Source: Phosphitispora fastidiosa (lineage in GTDB: Bacteria; Bacillota; Thermincolia; Thermincolales; UBA2595). From it: a DNA stretch of 64,000 nucleotides. Under the pieces are notes generated by a model. The model worked only from the letters and a program-made list of their open reading frames with translations. It ran no database searches and was not told the DNA's origin. The stretch is from the NCBI RefSeq assembly GCF_019008365.1, contig NZ_JAHHUL010000009.1:1-64000 (forward strand), written 5' to 3'. Below are positions 1 through 7,040 of this stretch, in pieces; position 1 is the first letter of the stretch; every line of letters starts with the position of its first letter. Both the position numbers and the translations under genes were made by a program.

Positions 1-162
1 TGGGAGAGAAAACACTATGTTGGTATCGGCACAACTGACGGGAGATACTCTGTGGTTGTGCACATAGACAGTGTTGGCAAAACGGGGCTGAAAATCTGCA
101 AGGAGGATTATGTTACTATTCACGGAGATATGTATGATGATATCTATTCTTCTCCGGATTAA
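1..162 (+). CDS. C-terminal end of an unidentified protein (partial)
   Basis: Frame 1 is open from the window edge to a TAA at 160-162 and encodes 53 residues that begin WERKHYVGIG and end DDIYSSPD. The composition is that of an ordinary soluble protein. I do not recognise the family, and the start lies outside the window. The gene converges on the minus-strand Fe-S protein, with a hairpin between them. Confidence 0.5.
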   Translation, partial: WERKHYVGIGTTDGRYSVVVHIDSVGKTGLKICKEDYVTIHGDMYDDIYSSPD

Positions 163-182
163 CCCTTATGTAATCATAAAAG

Positions 183-207
183 AGCCCGTGGACTTGCTCC
201 ACGGGCT
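183..207 (-). terminator. Rho-independent terminator
   Basis: Perfect 10-bp stem (183-192 with 198-207) and a 5-nt loop. Read on the minus strand it is followed by CTTTTATG, so it fits the end of the QueG-like gene. It may also stop the convergent partial gene. Confidence 0.75.
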
Positions 208-217
208 TAGTGTCTTC

Positions 218-898
218 TTAAAAATTGTTAACACAGGCCTTGCGGCATTCCCAGCAGGTATAGTAATGCCAGCCGCGTGAATGGTAATATATCGCATGAC
301 TGCGGCAGGTTTTTTGGTCCACCCGGCCATCCTTAATGGCACTAACAGGACATGCTTTAATGCAGGCGTCACAAGAAGAAGGACATTGTGGCATAATGTC
401 CTTTATGGTAATATCCGTTTCTAAAGCAATATCTGTAATGATAGAAATAAGGTGCACACGATTGCCATACTGAGGAGTCATTAATAGAGTATTCCGACCG
501 ATGGCCCCTAAGCCGGCGGCTTCAGCCACATGTTTATGAGAGAGGTCGGGACGTCCGAACATTTCATCAGGGTCCCAGTTTTCATAAGGGATATCAGCGG
601 GAATAGGGACCGCCCTGCCTCCGGTCTGGGCTTCAATATACAGCGCCAGGTTGACTGCTATTGCTTCGAGACGAATATATTCCTGCTTCATAAAGTGGAA
701 ATAAGCAGCAGCTCTCTTTACATCTATAAGTCCCTTTGGATATTGTCTGGCAAGAGAAATAACGGATTTTGCCCCTGGGAGGGAATCCTCCGGATGAGAC
801 CCTTCCGGTGCCCCTGCCAGCCTATCTGTGGAAGTAATTCCTGCCAAATCGGCTCCTTTATATAGCGCCCAGCGCTTTATTTTTTGCTCTACTGGCAT
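218..898 (-). CDS. QueG-like 4Fe-4S double-cluster protein
   Basis: 226 residues from ATG at 898; a GTG at 919 in the same frame is possible but its ribosome site is poorer. The middle carries the conserved stretch AAGLGAIGRNTLL seen in epoxyqueuosine-reductase-like and reductive-dehalogenase-related proteins. The C-terminal half has a ferredoxin-like motif CPSSCDACIKACP followed by further cysteines (TCR, CWECRKAC), enough for two 4Fe-4S clusters. It is much shorter than true QueG (about 350-380 residues) and lacks its C-terminal HEAT-like part, so queuosine synthesis should not be assumed. A corrinoid or other redox role is equally possible. It stands alone, with a terminator directly behind it. 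Confidence 0.7.
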   Translation of the reverse strand: MPVEQKIKRWALYKGADLAGITSTDRLAGAPEGSHPEDSLPGAKSVISLARQYPKGLIDVKRAAAYFHFMKQEYIRLEAIAVNLALYIEAQTGGRAVPIPADIPYENWDPDEMFGRPDLSHKHVAEAAGLGAIGRNTLLMTPQYGNRVHLISIITDIALETDITIKDIMPQCPSSCDACIKACPVSAIKDGRVDQKTCRSHAIYYHSRGWHYYTCWECRKACVNNF

Positions 899-1167
899 CA
901 GATTAATCACCCGCTTCACAAGTTTGAAATCATGTCCTTTAAGATTTCGTTTGTATTATACTAACAGATAATTATAAAGTGTGTATAAACATTCATTAAA
1001 GATATTCGAAAGTTTTCTAAAATACAGTGAAGCGAGGTTTAGGACGTAAAAAGAATCGAGGCTAAGGGAAAAAATAATTGGGAAAATAGCCACTATTTGA
1101 GAGGATTGTATCAATATGTGTTGAATTACATTAAATAGTTTTTGTTACAAAATAAGGGGGGTTAATA

Positions 1168-2745
1168 GTGAGAAAAAGGATTAGGCTAAACTTTGCAATT
1201 TTATTGGCAATATGTAGTTTAATGTTCATCTCTGCGGAGACTGCATTTGCCGAACAGATTGCCGGCAGTTATACTGCACCCGACGGCTTGCAAATAATAA
1301 GTTACAGCCCGTCTTGGAGTGATGTTGAAAAATTAAACGACTTATATAATGAACTTCTTCTTAACGGTCACGGTGAAGAAATAAAGTTACTTAGTAAAAT
1401 AGCCATCTACCCTGAAGAAAATCCCGATAACGGTGATTTTGTCGGAACATGGTATGGTGAAACTGACACGGTGAACGGTAAAGTTTATTTAAAAAACGGC
1501 TGTACTATAGAACTTTTTAATGGAGATACAAATACTACCGTTGAGAGCTTTGCTCTTAGTTTGGCTCATGAATATGGGCACCATTTTACGTATTATTATT
1601 ATCTTAAGAATGAAAACAAACTTTGGGAAGATTGGCGTTCCAGTAAATTTGCGGAAGCACGTGGACTAAAAGATCATCCTTTGGTGAATGACCAGGGTGA
1701 ACAACATATGTGGCTTATCCAGGAAATTGCCGCTGAAGATTATGTGCAATTATATGGATCGCCGACCGTTAAACAAAGTAATTATTATTATGATATTGCT
1801 GAAAACCTGGAGAAAAATGCCTATTTCCTTGATTATTATTTTGATGAAAGTTCTTATTATAAAACTTACAATGTACAGCCTCAGGAAAATTTCATTTTAC
1901 CACTTGCCGGCAACAATAGAGATATCTATGATTATTGGACAAAGGCATCAAATGTAGTTAATACCAACAACGACCCAGATCTTACGTTTCCTCCTGAGTT
2001 TGTTGATCTTAGAATTGCGGAAGTAAATCAGACAAAAGGACTGAAACCATTGCAGTATATTTTTACATGGAGTTATGCTAACACATCGATTAAACACGAA
2101 TACACCCTGGTTAAATATGAAATAGAGCAGGGTAGTGTTGTCAATGTATTTCCTGTTAAGACTACAAGAGCAAAAGAAAAGCAGCGGGCTGTTTACGGCT
2201 CGGCAGCAAATAGAAAATGGTATTATTGGCAGCCCGTTCCTCAGGCTGTAGGATATTTCGTTATATATGCAAAAGCTTCAGACAACAGAATATCTTCCTC
2301 AAAATTATTAGCCGTAGATTTTACTAACATCTATAAGCCTGATACCATTCTAATTAGTGATGACGATATGTTGAAGGGTAATTTAATCATTCCCAGAGTA
2401 AAAGTAGATGGTGAACAGATGGAGTTTTCTGTACAACCTATTGTCAAAGATGGCCGGACATTGGTTCCTATGCGTGCTATCTTTAATAAACTGGGAGCCA
2501 CCGTTAATTGGGAAGAGGCCACGCAAACAGTTACAGCACATACTTATTACGCAGACGTAACTCTTCAAATTGGCAGCAAGACTGCACAAGTAAACGGAAG
2601 AGATGTTACATTAGACATTGCCCCACAGATAGTTGATGGTTCCACCCTAGTTCCTCTGCGATTCATCAGTGAGTCTCTCGGTGCTACCGTTAGGTGGAAT
2701 CCTAACTTAATGCTTGCAATCATAGAAAACAAAAAAGTCCAGTAA
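1168..2745 (+). CDS. secreted zinc-metallopeptidase-like protein with copper amine oxidase-N repeats
   Basis: 525 residues, non-ATG start behind a G-rich ribosome site. Residues 1-28 form a signal peptide (basic start, hydrophobic core, AFA cleavage region). Around residue 135 lies HEYGHH, the HExxH type of a zinc peptidase active site, followed by an EIAAEDYVQLYG segment that could give the third ligand. The last 130 residues hold two copper-amine-oxidase-N 'stalk' units with the hallmarks DGRTLVPMRAI and GSTLVPLRFISESLGA, which are common in Clostridia surface proteins. Likely function: exported or cell-wall-attached protease; the substrate is unknown. The gene is single and more AT-rich than its surroundings. 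Confidence 0.7.
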   Translation: MRKRIRLNFAILLAICSLMFISAETAFAEQIAGSYTAPDGLQIISYSPSWSDVEKLNDLYNELLLNGHGEEIKLLSKIAIYPEENPDNGDFVGTWYGETDTVNGKVYLKNGCTIELFNGDTNTTVESFALSLAHEYGHHFTYYYYLKNENKLWEDWRSSKFAEARGLKDHPLVNDQGEQHMWLIQEIAAEDYVQLYGSPTVKQSNYYYDIAENLEKNAYFLDYYFDESSYYKTYNVQPQENFILPLAGNNRDIYDYWTKASNVVNTNNDPDLTFPPEFVDLRIAEVNQTKGLKPLQYIFTWSYANTSIKHEYTLVKYEIEQGSVVNVFPVKTTRAKEKQRAVYGSAANRKWYYWQPVPQAVGYFVIYAKASDNRISSSKLLAVDFTNIYKPDTILISDDDMLKGNLIIPRVKVDGEQMEFSVQPIVKDGRTLVPMRAIFNKLGATVNWEEATQTVTAHTYYADVTLQIGSKTAQVNGRDVTLDIAPQIVDGSTLVPLRFISESLGATVRWNPNLMLAIIENKKVQ

Positions 2746-2754
2746 GAATGAGGT

Positions 2755-3043
2755 TCATCGCACCCGTTTCCGCCTTTTGCGGACCTTTTGATCCGGGTAC
2801 GTCTCTCGCTGGTTTCTCGAATCTCGCCAGGGGACTTCCGGGAATCTCTTTTCTTCAATATACCGGCCGTCAAGCAATGAATCAACCATGGATATTAGCT
2901 GCAGCATTTCTGGTGACCAGTACTTTTAATGTAAACCCAGTATAAAGCCAGACAGCCTTACCGAGCTTCTTGATTTCTCTGACAAGGGTTAAGAGTTCCT
3001 TGGCCGGAAGAATAGGGTCGCCACCAAACAGGTATGAGGAATA
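2755..3043 (-). pseudogene. nrdG remnant (anaerobic ribonucleotide reductase activase), truncated and frameshifted
   Basis: Read on the minus strand, one frame gives LFGGDPILPAKEL followed by VWLYTGFTL, typical of the radical-SAM activase NrdG. After a frame change near 2930 the reading continues as SPEMLQLISMVDSLLDG, then YIEEKRF and PWRDSRNQR, matching the NrdG C-terminus, with a stop at 2755-2757. The N-terminal third with the CxxxCxxC cluster motif is missing. There is no nrdD in the window. The strain carries a class II reductase (nrdJ at 57314), so this looks like decay of a redundant class III system. Confidence 0.7.
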
Positions 3044-3154
3044 AGTGGCCGAGGAGGTATTTGTCTGAGAAACTAATCCCGGCCTAAGTATAGCATATAT
3101 GCCCTTAACGTATGTTGGCCGGGTCTTATGCTCCCAATTTGCACTGAAAGCACC

Positions 3155-3183
3155 AAAAAAGCCTGTGGATTTTTTCCACAGGC
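3155..3183 (-). terminator. terminator of tRNA-Leu(CAG)
   Basis: Stem GCCTGTGG/CCACAGGC (3161-3168 with 3176-3183). On the minus strand it is followed by six T. It lies about 20 bp behind the tRNA. Confidence 0.8.
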
Positions 3184-3201
3184 TTAGTGTTTCTAAGAGT
3201 T

Positions 3202-3288
3202 TGGTGCGGTCGAGAGGACTTGAACCTCCACACCCCAATGGGCACTAGAACCTGAATCTAGCGCGTCTGCCAATTCCGCCACGACCGC
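3202..3288 (-). tRNA. tRNA-Leu (CAG)
   Basis: Cloverleaf of the long-variable-arm class. Acceptor GCGGTCG pairs with CGACCGC (3282-3288 with 3206-3212). The anticodon loop TTCAGGT gives anticodon CAG. CCA is encoded (3202-3204). Confidence 0.93.
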
Positions 3289-3471
3289 ATCTTGTATTGA
3301 GTACATTAACGATAATAGCATAAACGATAGCAAAAGTCAACTGAAAACGTTGCTTACAGACCTCATCATTTGACTGCAATTTGTGGTAATATTGGAACGT
3401 ATTTTTTACCTGGGATGTGGAAAACTAAACTGCGACAAATTCAGTTTTCATTCAAATAAAGGGGGGATTGT

Positions 3472-3639
3472 ATGGTCCGCAAGGTAGTAGGAAGAATCAG
3501 CCGTGAAATGAACCGTGAAATGGTTAACTACAGTGGTCCCAAAACTGCAAGTGGCGCCAAAAACCGCAAGTCAAGAAGGGTATCTGCACCGAGACATGAA
3601 GAACTGGGCGTTGTTTACCGGGATGATGAAGATATTTAA
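3472..3639 (+). CDS. small basic protein, 55 residues
   Basis: ATG at 3472 follows a strong G-rich ribosome site (ggggggatt). The product begins MVRKVVGRIS, is very rich in Arg/Lys up to residue 45 (NRKSRR) and ends acidic (YRDDEDI). No membrane segment. I do not recognise a family. The good ribosome site, the isolated position and the hairpin about 50 bp behind it support a real gene. A nucleic-acid- or ribosome-binding role is only a guess from composition. Confidence 0.55.
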   Translation: MVRKVVGRISREMNREMVNYSGPKTASGAKNRKSRRVSAPRHEELGVVYRDDEDI

Positions 3640-3686
3640 GAGGTAACAGTGGTATCTGAATAAAAGGTCAGCTTTAATCCCCAGGA

Positions 3687-3737
3687 AAGGGGCAGGCGAT
3701 GTTCTCCGGTTATCATCTGGAAAACGACCTGCCCCTT
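3687..3737. repeat. inverted repeat, possible bidirectional terminator
   Basis: Arms AAGGGGCAGG (3687-3696) and CCTGCCCCTT (3728-3737) are perfectly complementary with a 31-nt loop. The element lies between two convergent small genes. There is no strong T run, so function as a terminator is uncertain. Confidence 0.5.
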
Positions 3738-3751
3738 CATTGCAGAATGAC

Positions 3752-3835
3752 TTATAAAATCAAATAGATCAAAATTCCCCAAAACGCAAAACAAAACAGA
3801 ACTGCCCCAATTAAACTGTAATTAAGTTTTAGCAT
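3752..3835 (-). CDS. 27-residue single-span membrane peptide (candidate)
   Basis: On the minus strand, ATG at 3835 is preceded by GAGGTGAG at good spacing. The product starts MLKLNYSLIG and has one hydrophobic helix (AVLFCFAFWGILIYLIL) running to the end, with Lys at the N side. It resembles in size and plan the small membrane subunits or regulators such as CydX/CcoQ-type peptides, but no homology can be claimed. The neighbouring region (3640-3950) holds nothing else. Confidence 0.4.
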   Translation of the reverse strand: MLKLNYSLIGAVLFCFAFWGILIYLIL

Positions 3836-3944
3836 ACAGTTTCTCACCTCAGTAACAGTATTACTCAGAATTTACCAAACAATACCTGTCACTTCATTAG
3901 CAAAAATAAGATAAATTTTAAGGGCTGCTTGTGTATAAATGCAA

Positions 3945-3968
3945 TAAAAAAAACGGCCTGATGCCGTT
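3945..3968 (-). terminator. terminator of the Asp-Tyr-Gln tRNA operon
   Basis: Stem AACGGC/GCCGTT (3952-3957 with 3963-3968). Read on the minus strand it runs into eight T. It lies just behind tRNA-Gln. Confidence 0.75.
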
Positions 3969-3981
3969 GTGTTCACTTTTA

Positions 3982-4057
3982 TGGCTGGGGCGGCAGGACT
4001 CGAACCTACGAATGGCGGAGTCAAAGTCCGCTGCCTTACCAGCTTGGCTACGCCCCA
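3982..4057 (-). tRNA. tRNA-Gln (TTG)
   Basis: Acceptor TGGGGCG pairs with CGCCCCA. Anticodon stem GCGGA/TCCGC with loop CTTTGAC gives TTG. CCA is encoded at 3982-3984. Last gene of a three-tRNA minus-strand operon. Confidence 0.93.
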
Positions 4058-4094
4058 TTATTCAATTGACAATTGTCAATTCCAAATTGTAATA

Positions 4095-4179
4095 TGGTGG
4101 AGGGGGCAGGATTTGAACCTGCGAAGGCTGAGCCGGCAGATTTACAGTCTGCTCCCTTTGACCGCTCGGGAACCCCTCC
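4095..4179 (-). tRNA. tRNA-Tyr (GTA)
   Basis: Acceptor GGAGGGG pairs with CCCCTCC. Long variable arm. Anticodon loop CTGTAAA gives GTA. CCA is encoded at 4095-4097. Confidence 0.93.
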
Positions 4180-4183
4180 ATTA

Positions 4184-4261
4184 TGGCGGAGCAGACGGGA
4201 ATCGAACCCGCGACCTCCGGCGTGACAGGCCGGCATCCTAGACCAGCTAGACCACTGCTCC
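4184..4261 (-). tRNA. tRNA-Asp (GTC), copy 1
   Basis: Acceptor GGAGCAG pairs with CTGCTCC. Anticodon loop CTGTCAC gives GTC. CCA is encoded. The mature sequence appears identical to the plus-strand tRNA-Asp at 56689. Confidence 0.93.
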
Positions 4262-4355
4262 TGACTTTTGGTGACACCGTTTTTGGCGAAGTCACAAAAC
4301 ATATTATAGCGAATTATATTATAGCCGTCAAGAGCAAAATCCAAGGAAACAATTA

Positions 4356-4384
4356 AAAAAAAAGAGTCCAGTGTTTCCACTGGA
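4356..4384 (-). terminator. orphan minus-strand terminator
   Basis: GTCCAGTG-TTTC-CACTGGAC hairpin that on the minus strand is followed by about nine T. No coding gene lies upstream on that strand: the next gene, blaI, is divergent and starts at 4562. It may end a short RNA or belong to the tRNA operon leader. The rest of 4262-4497 shows nothing recognisable. Confidence 0.6.
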
Positions 4385-4497
4385 CGGGGAGAGATAGAAC
4401 TCACCAAAGCGGAGTATTAGTATTATGAGCATACCTGGTAAAAAATATACGCCTGTTTTAAAAATATTTGTGATTCGTTAAGTTTTTCACTAACTTC

Positions 4498-4526
4498 TTG
4501 ATGTCACTACGATAGTAGTATATAAT
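4498..4526 (+). promoter_or_regulatory. sigma-A promoter of blaI with BlaI-type operator in the spacer
   Basis: -35 TTGATG (4498-4503), 17-bp spacer, -10 TATAAT (4521-4526). The spacer contains the dyad ACTAC-GATA-GTAGT (4506-4519), close to the TACTAC-N4-GTAGTA type of operator known for BlaI repressors. A bound repressor would cover the promoter. Confidence 0.75.
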
Positions 4527-4561
4527 AAATAATAATGACTAAAAAATTTGGGGGGATTGGG

Positions 4562-4942
4562 ATGTCGCCGGAAAATACATTAGGTCCTTTGGAAGCCGAT
4601 ATTATGCAGGTTGTCTGGAAACGTCAGATGGCAACAGTGCAGGATGTTTTTGAAACACTTTCGGCGGAAAGGTCAATTGCTTATAACACTGTGATGACGG
4701 TTATGTCGAGGCTTGCCCAAAAAGGGATTCTTCACAGGCAGAAACAGGGGCGGGCTTATGTATATTCACCAACCACCACTAAGGCTGAAGTTGCCAAAAG
4801 CATGCTTCAGTACGTGGTCGATAAAATTTTCGGAGGCTCCCGGGCACCCGTGTTTTCTCACTTGCTGGAGGACAAGAGCCTTAGTGACGATGAACTGGCT
4901 TACCTGAAATCAATTATAGAAGAGAAAAAGAGGGAGGATTAA
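4562..4942 (+). CDS. blaI: BlaI/MecI-family transcriptional repressor
   Basis: 126 residues. The start is ATG 4562 because the ribosome site ggggggatt lies just before it; an upstream in-frame start at 4535 would place that site inside the gene. The N-terminal winged helix has the family pattern LGPLEADIMQVVW, then AYNTVMTVMSRLAQKGIL (recognition helix) and the wing GRAYVYSP. The C-terminal half forms the dimer region that the cognate M56 protease cuts in the Bla/Mec systems. The adjoining gene encodes such a protease. Promoter and operator lie immediately upstream, so it is probably self-repressing. The inducing signal and targets are unknown, and no beta-lactamase is nearby. Confidence 0.85.
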   Translation: MSPENTLGPLEADIMQVVWKRQMATVQDVFETLSAERSIAYNTVMTVMSRLAQKGILHRQKQGRAYVYSPTTTKAEVAKSMLQYVVDKIFGGSRAPVFSHLLEDKSLSDDELAYLKSIIEEKKRED

Positions 4943-4948
4943 AACCCC

Positions 4949-5890
4949 ATGGATGTGGCAGCATCACTGATTTACAATAATATATTGCCCAGTATCATCT
5001 CCGGGGCAGCAGCTCTGGTTGTGGTCCTCCTGGTAATGTTTATTATTGATATCAGGGGCAGTTCCCTCAGTGCCAATCTCAGGTTTAAACTCCTGGAGCT
5101 TCCATTAATAAAGGCTTTTCTCGTTTTGTTGGGATTGAATCTTGCGGGATTGCGTGTTTCCTGGTATACAGTAGCTTTTGTTTATGGCTGGGGAGTGGCC
5201 TGTTTTGTTTATCGTTGGATAACCTATGAGAAGTTTAAGACAGAGGTTTTTCACAGCGAAAAGCTCAATGACGGGAGAACCAGGAAAATTGAGCACATGA
5301 TTGAAAATATTGCCGCAAAAGTCGGTACTAAACCTCCGAAACTGGTCCTGGTAACAAATTATTACCCGTCACCTTTTGTCCTGGGGTTTCTTAATCCCAT
5401 GCTTGTCCTGCCCCAGCACCTTGCCGACAACCTGAATGATGACGAGATGGAAGCATTACTGGCACATGAGGTTGCCCATATGGCTCGCTGGGATAACCTT
5501 TATATATGGCAGGCTGTTCTATTCAGGGATATCATGTTTTTCAATCCGGTAGTCCAGCTGGTTTATACTTACCTTTTAAAAGAAAAAGAAAAGAACTGTG
5601 ATGATATGGCTATCAGTATCACCGGAAAACCGGTCCAGTTTGCCGAAATGCTGCTTAAGGTCCACAACTTGATGAAAGAACGGACAGCCGCTGAAACCAT
5701 ATTGACAAATACCATTATGCAGAGTCTGGTTGGTTCCAAATCTCTTTTCAGTGAACGTGTCGAAAGAGTCGTTCAGCTTCCCCAAGACTACTTTGAGGTG
5801 TCTCCGGGACGCCAGATGATATATTATGTTAAAATAGCGATTGTGTTTTGCGTTACAGTTGCCCTTTTCAGTGTAAATATATTTGGCTGA
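4949..5890 (+). CDS. M56-family (BlaR1/MecR1-like) membrane metallopeptidase
   Basis: 313 residues, starting 6 bp after blaI. Two hydrophobic segments at the N-terminus (about 15-35 and 55-90), then a cytosolic zinc peptidase domain with HEVAH (about residue 172) and the downstream ligand region EKNCDDMAI. A last membrane helix lies at 292-312. Unlike BlaR1 it has no penicillin-binding sensor domain after the last helix, so it is a short M56 protease. By analogy it cleaves the BlaI partner on an unknown signal. A terminator follows directly. Confidence 0.8.
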   Translation: MDVAASLIYNNILPSIISGAAALVVVLLVMFIIDIRGSSLSANLRFKLLELPLIKAFLVLLGLNLAGLRVSWYTVAFVYGWGVACFVYRWITYEKFKTEVFHSEKLNDGRTRKIEHMIENIAAKVGTKPPKLVLVTNYYPSPFVLGFLNPMLVLPQHLADNLNDDEMEALLAHEVAHMARWDNLYIWQAVLFRDIMFFNPVVQLVYTYLLKEKEKNCDDMAISITGKPVQFAEMLLKVHNLMKERTAAETILTNTIMQSLVGSKSLFSERVERVVQLPQDYFEVSPGRQMIYYVKIAIVFCVTVALFSVNIFG

Positions 5891-5906
5891 AAACTATAGT
5901 TGGCCT

Positions 5907-5932
5907 AAATTTGGCGGAAGCCAAATTTTTTT
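5907..5932 (+). terminator. terminator behind the M56 gene
   Basis: AAATTTGGC-GGAA-GCCAAATTT hairpin (5907-5928) followed by more T. It ends the blaI operon before the second operator. Confidence 0.75.
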
Positions 5933-5937
5933 GAGGA

Positions 5938-5961
5938 TAATTACTACAAAAGTAGTAATTA
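5938..5961 (+). promoter_or_regulatory. second BlaI-type operator
   Basis: Perfect palindrome of 10-bp arms with AAAA centre (5938-5947 and 5952-5961). Its core TACTAC-N4-GTAGTA matches the dyad in the blaI promoter. It lies about 20 bp before the next gene, so that gene is probably in the same regulon. Confidence 0.7.
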
Positions 5962-5981
5962 TATTTCCGGAGGTGAGCAGG

Positions 5982-6611
5982 GTGCATTATATATTGGATA
6001 ACAAATCAATTTTGCTCGGGACCATTGTTATTATTGTTTTCGGAGTATTTATTCCTATGAGTCAGGCTCCTTACTGGTTTAAAGAGACTCCGCTGATTAC
6101 TTTTCAATTGATTCTGATGCCTCTGATAATTTCCTATTTATATATATTCTCCGGCTCTCATGGGTCGGACTGCACTTCGAGAAGTGAGAGTCCCTATGAT
6201 TTTTTTGGCAAAGTTTTTGCAGGGTTTTTGGTGTGCTATCTTCCTTATATTTTTATCTGCTATACCGGCCTGTTGACTTTGAACTATGTGCTTTACATGA
6301 ATGCCGAGTGGCATGGGATATATATGTATTCCCCGCCGGCCTTATTTGCTTTTTTCTTTTGCGGAGCAGCAGCCGTGCTGTTTGGTCTTGGGAGCGGGTA
6401 CTTTTTCACTTCGTGGGCTGCCGGCCTTAAACAGGCTTGGCTGTTGGGGGCATTCATTTTCATGTTTTCGGGTCTTTTCCTGCTATTTGGGATTTTAGAA
6501 ATTTCATTTACCTGGTATTTTGTACTATATATGTTCCTGGGTTTGCTTGCAGCAGATATGATCTTACTTAAGCTCACCCTGAAAAAGCTTAAATTGCCGG
6601 TTGGCGCGTAA
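5982..6611 (+). CDS. polytopic membrane protein under BlaI-type operator
   Basis: 209 residues from GTG 5982, chosen because CCGGAGGTGAG stands just before it; the frame is open further upstream, but there it runs through the terminator and operator. About six hydrophobic segments (near residues 8-28, 38-58, 75-95, 115-140, 150-172, 178-198) with short loops. No enzymatic motif seen. I do not recognise the family. Context suggests it is the effector or sensor partner of the BlaI/M56 pair, possibly an envelope-stress component. Confidence 0.6.
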   Translation: MHYILDNKSILLGTIVIIVFGVFIPMSQAPYWFKETPLITFQLILMPLIISYLYIFSGSHGSDCTSRSESPYDFFGKVFAGFLVCYLPYIFICYTGLLTLNYVLYMNAEWHGIYMYSPPALFAFFFCGAAAVLFGLGSGYFFTSWAAGLKQAWLLGAFIFMFSGLFLLFGILEISFTWYFVLYMFLGLLAADMILLKLTLKKLKLPVGA

Positions 6612-6686
6612 GGCTTCACGGAAGTGGGCAAATATATTCTCTCTTTATTGCCTATACTATATTAATAATATTGAGGGAGGTATATC

Positions 6687-7040
6687 GTGAAAAACCTGAT
6701 AAAAAGACCCATTCTTATGGGTATGGGGGCTGTTTCCATTACCAGAGAGAGGGCGGAGAAGTTTGCCCGGGAACTGGAGGAAAAGGGTGAAGTCACATCC
6801 GAAGAGGCCAGGCAGTTTGCTGATGAGCTGGTACAAAAGGGAGAACAGGAACGCGCCAATTTTAAAGACACAGTTAAAAGAGAAGTAGACAGCCTGCTTC
6901 GTACCGCCGGACTGGTTACTAAAAAGGAATTTGATCAATTGGAGAGCAGGGTTAGACAGTTGGAACTGCAGGAAATTAAGGGAGAAAAAGAAAATGGAGC
7001 TGCCGGAAGGGTGGAAAAGGATATTCACCAACAGGTATAG
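6687..7040 (+). CDS. phasin-like / polyhydroxyalkanoate granule-associated coiled-coil protein
   Basis: 117 residues, ribosome site gagggagg. The first 20 residues are mildly hydrophobic (RPILMGMGAVSITRERAEKFARELEEKGE). The rest is charged and helical with heptad character, ending in FDQLESRVRQLELQE, a pattern of PhaF/PhaI-like and related small proteins that precede UbiB kinases in Clostridia. Its 3' end overlaps the kinase gene by 47 bp, so the two are translationally linked. Granule binding is not proven; no PHA synthase is in the window. Confidence 0.6.
   Translation: MKNLIKRPILMGMGAVSITRERAEKFARELEEKGEVTSEEARQFADELVQKGEQERANFKDTVKREVDSLLRTAGLVTKKEFDQLESRVRQLELQEIKGEKENGAAGRVEKDIHQQV

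Noticed and set aside
3969-4407. Open frames of 77-119 residues across the tRNA cluster
   Set aside because: They read through three tRNA genes.
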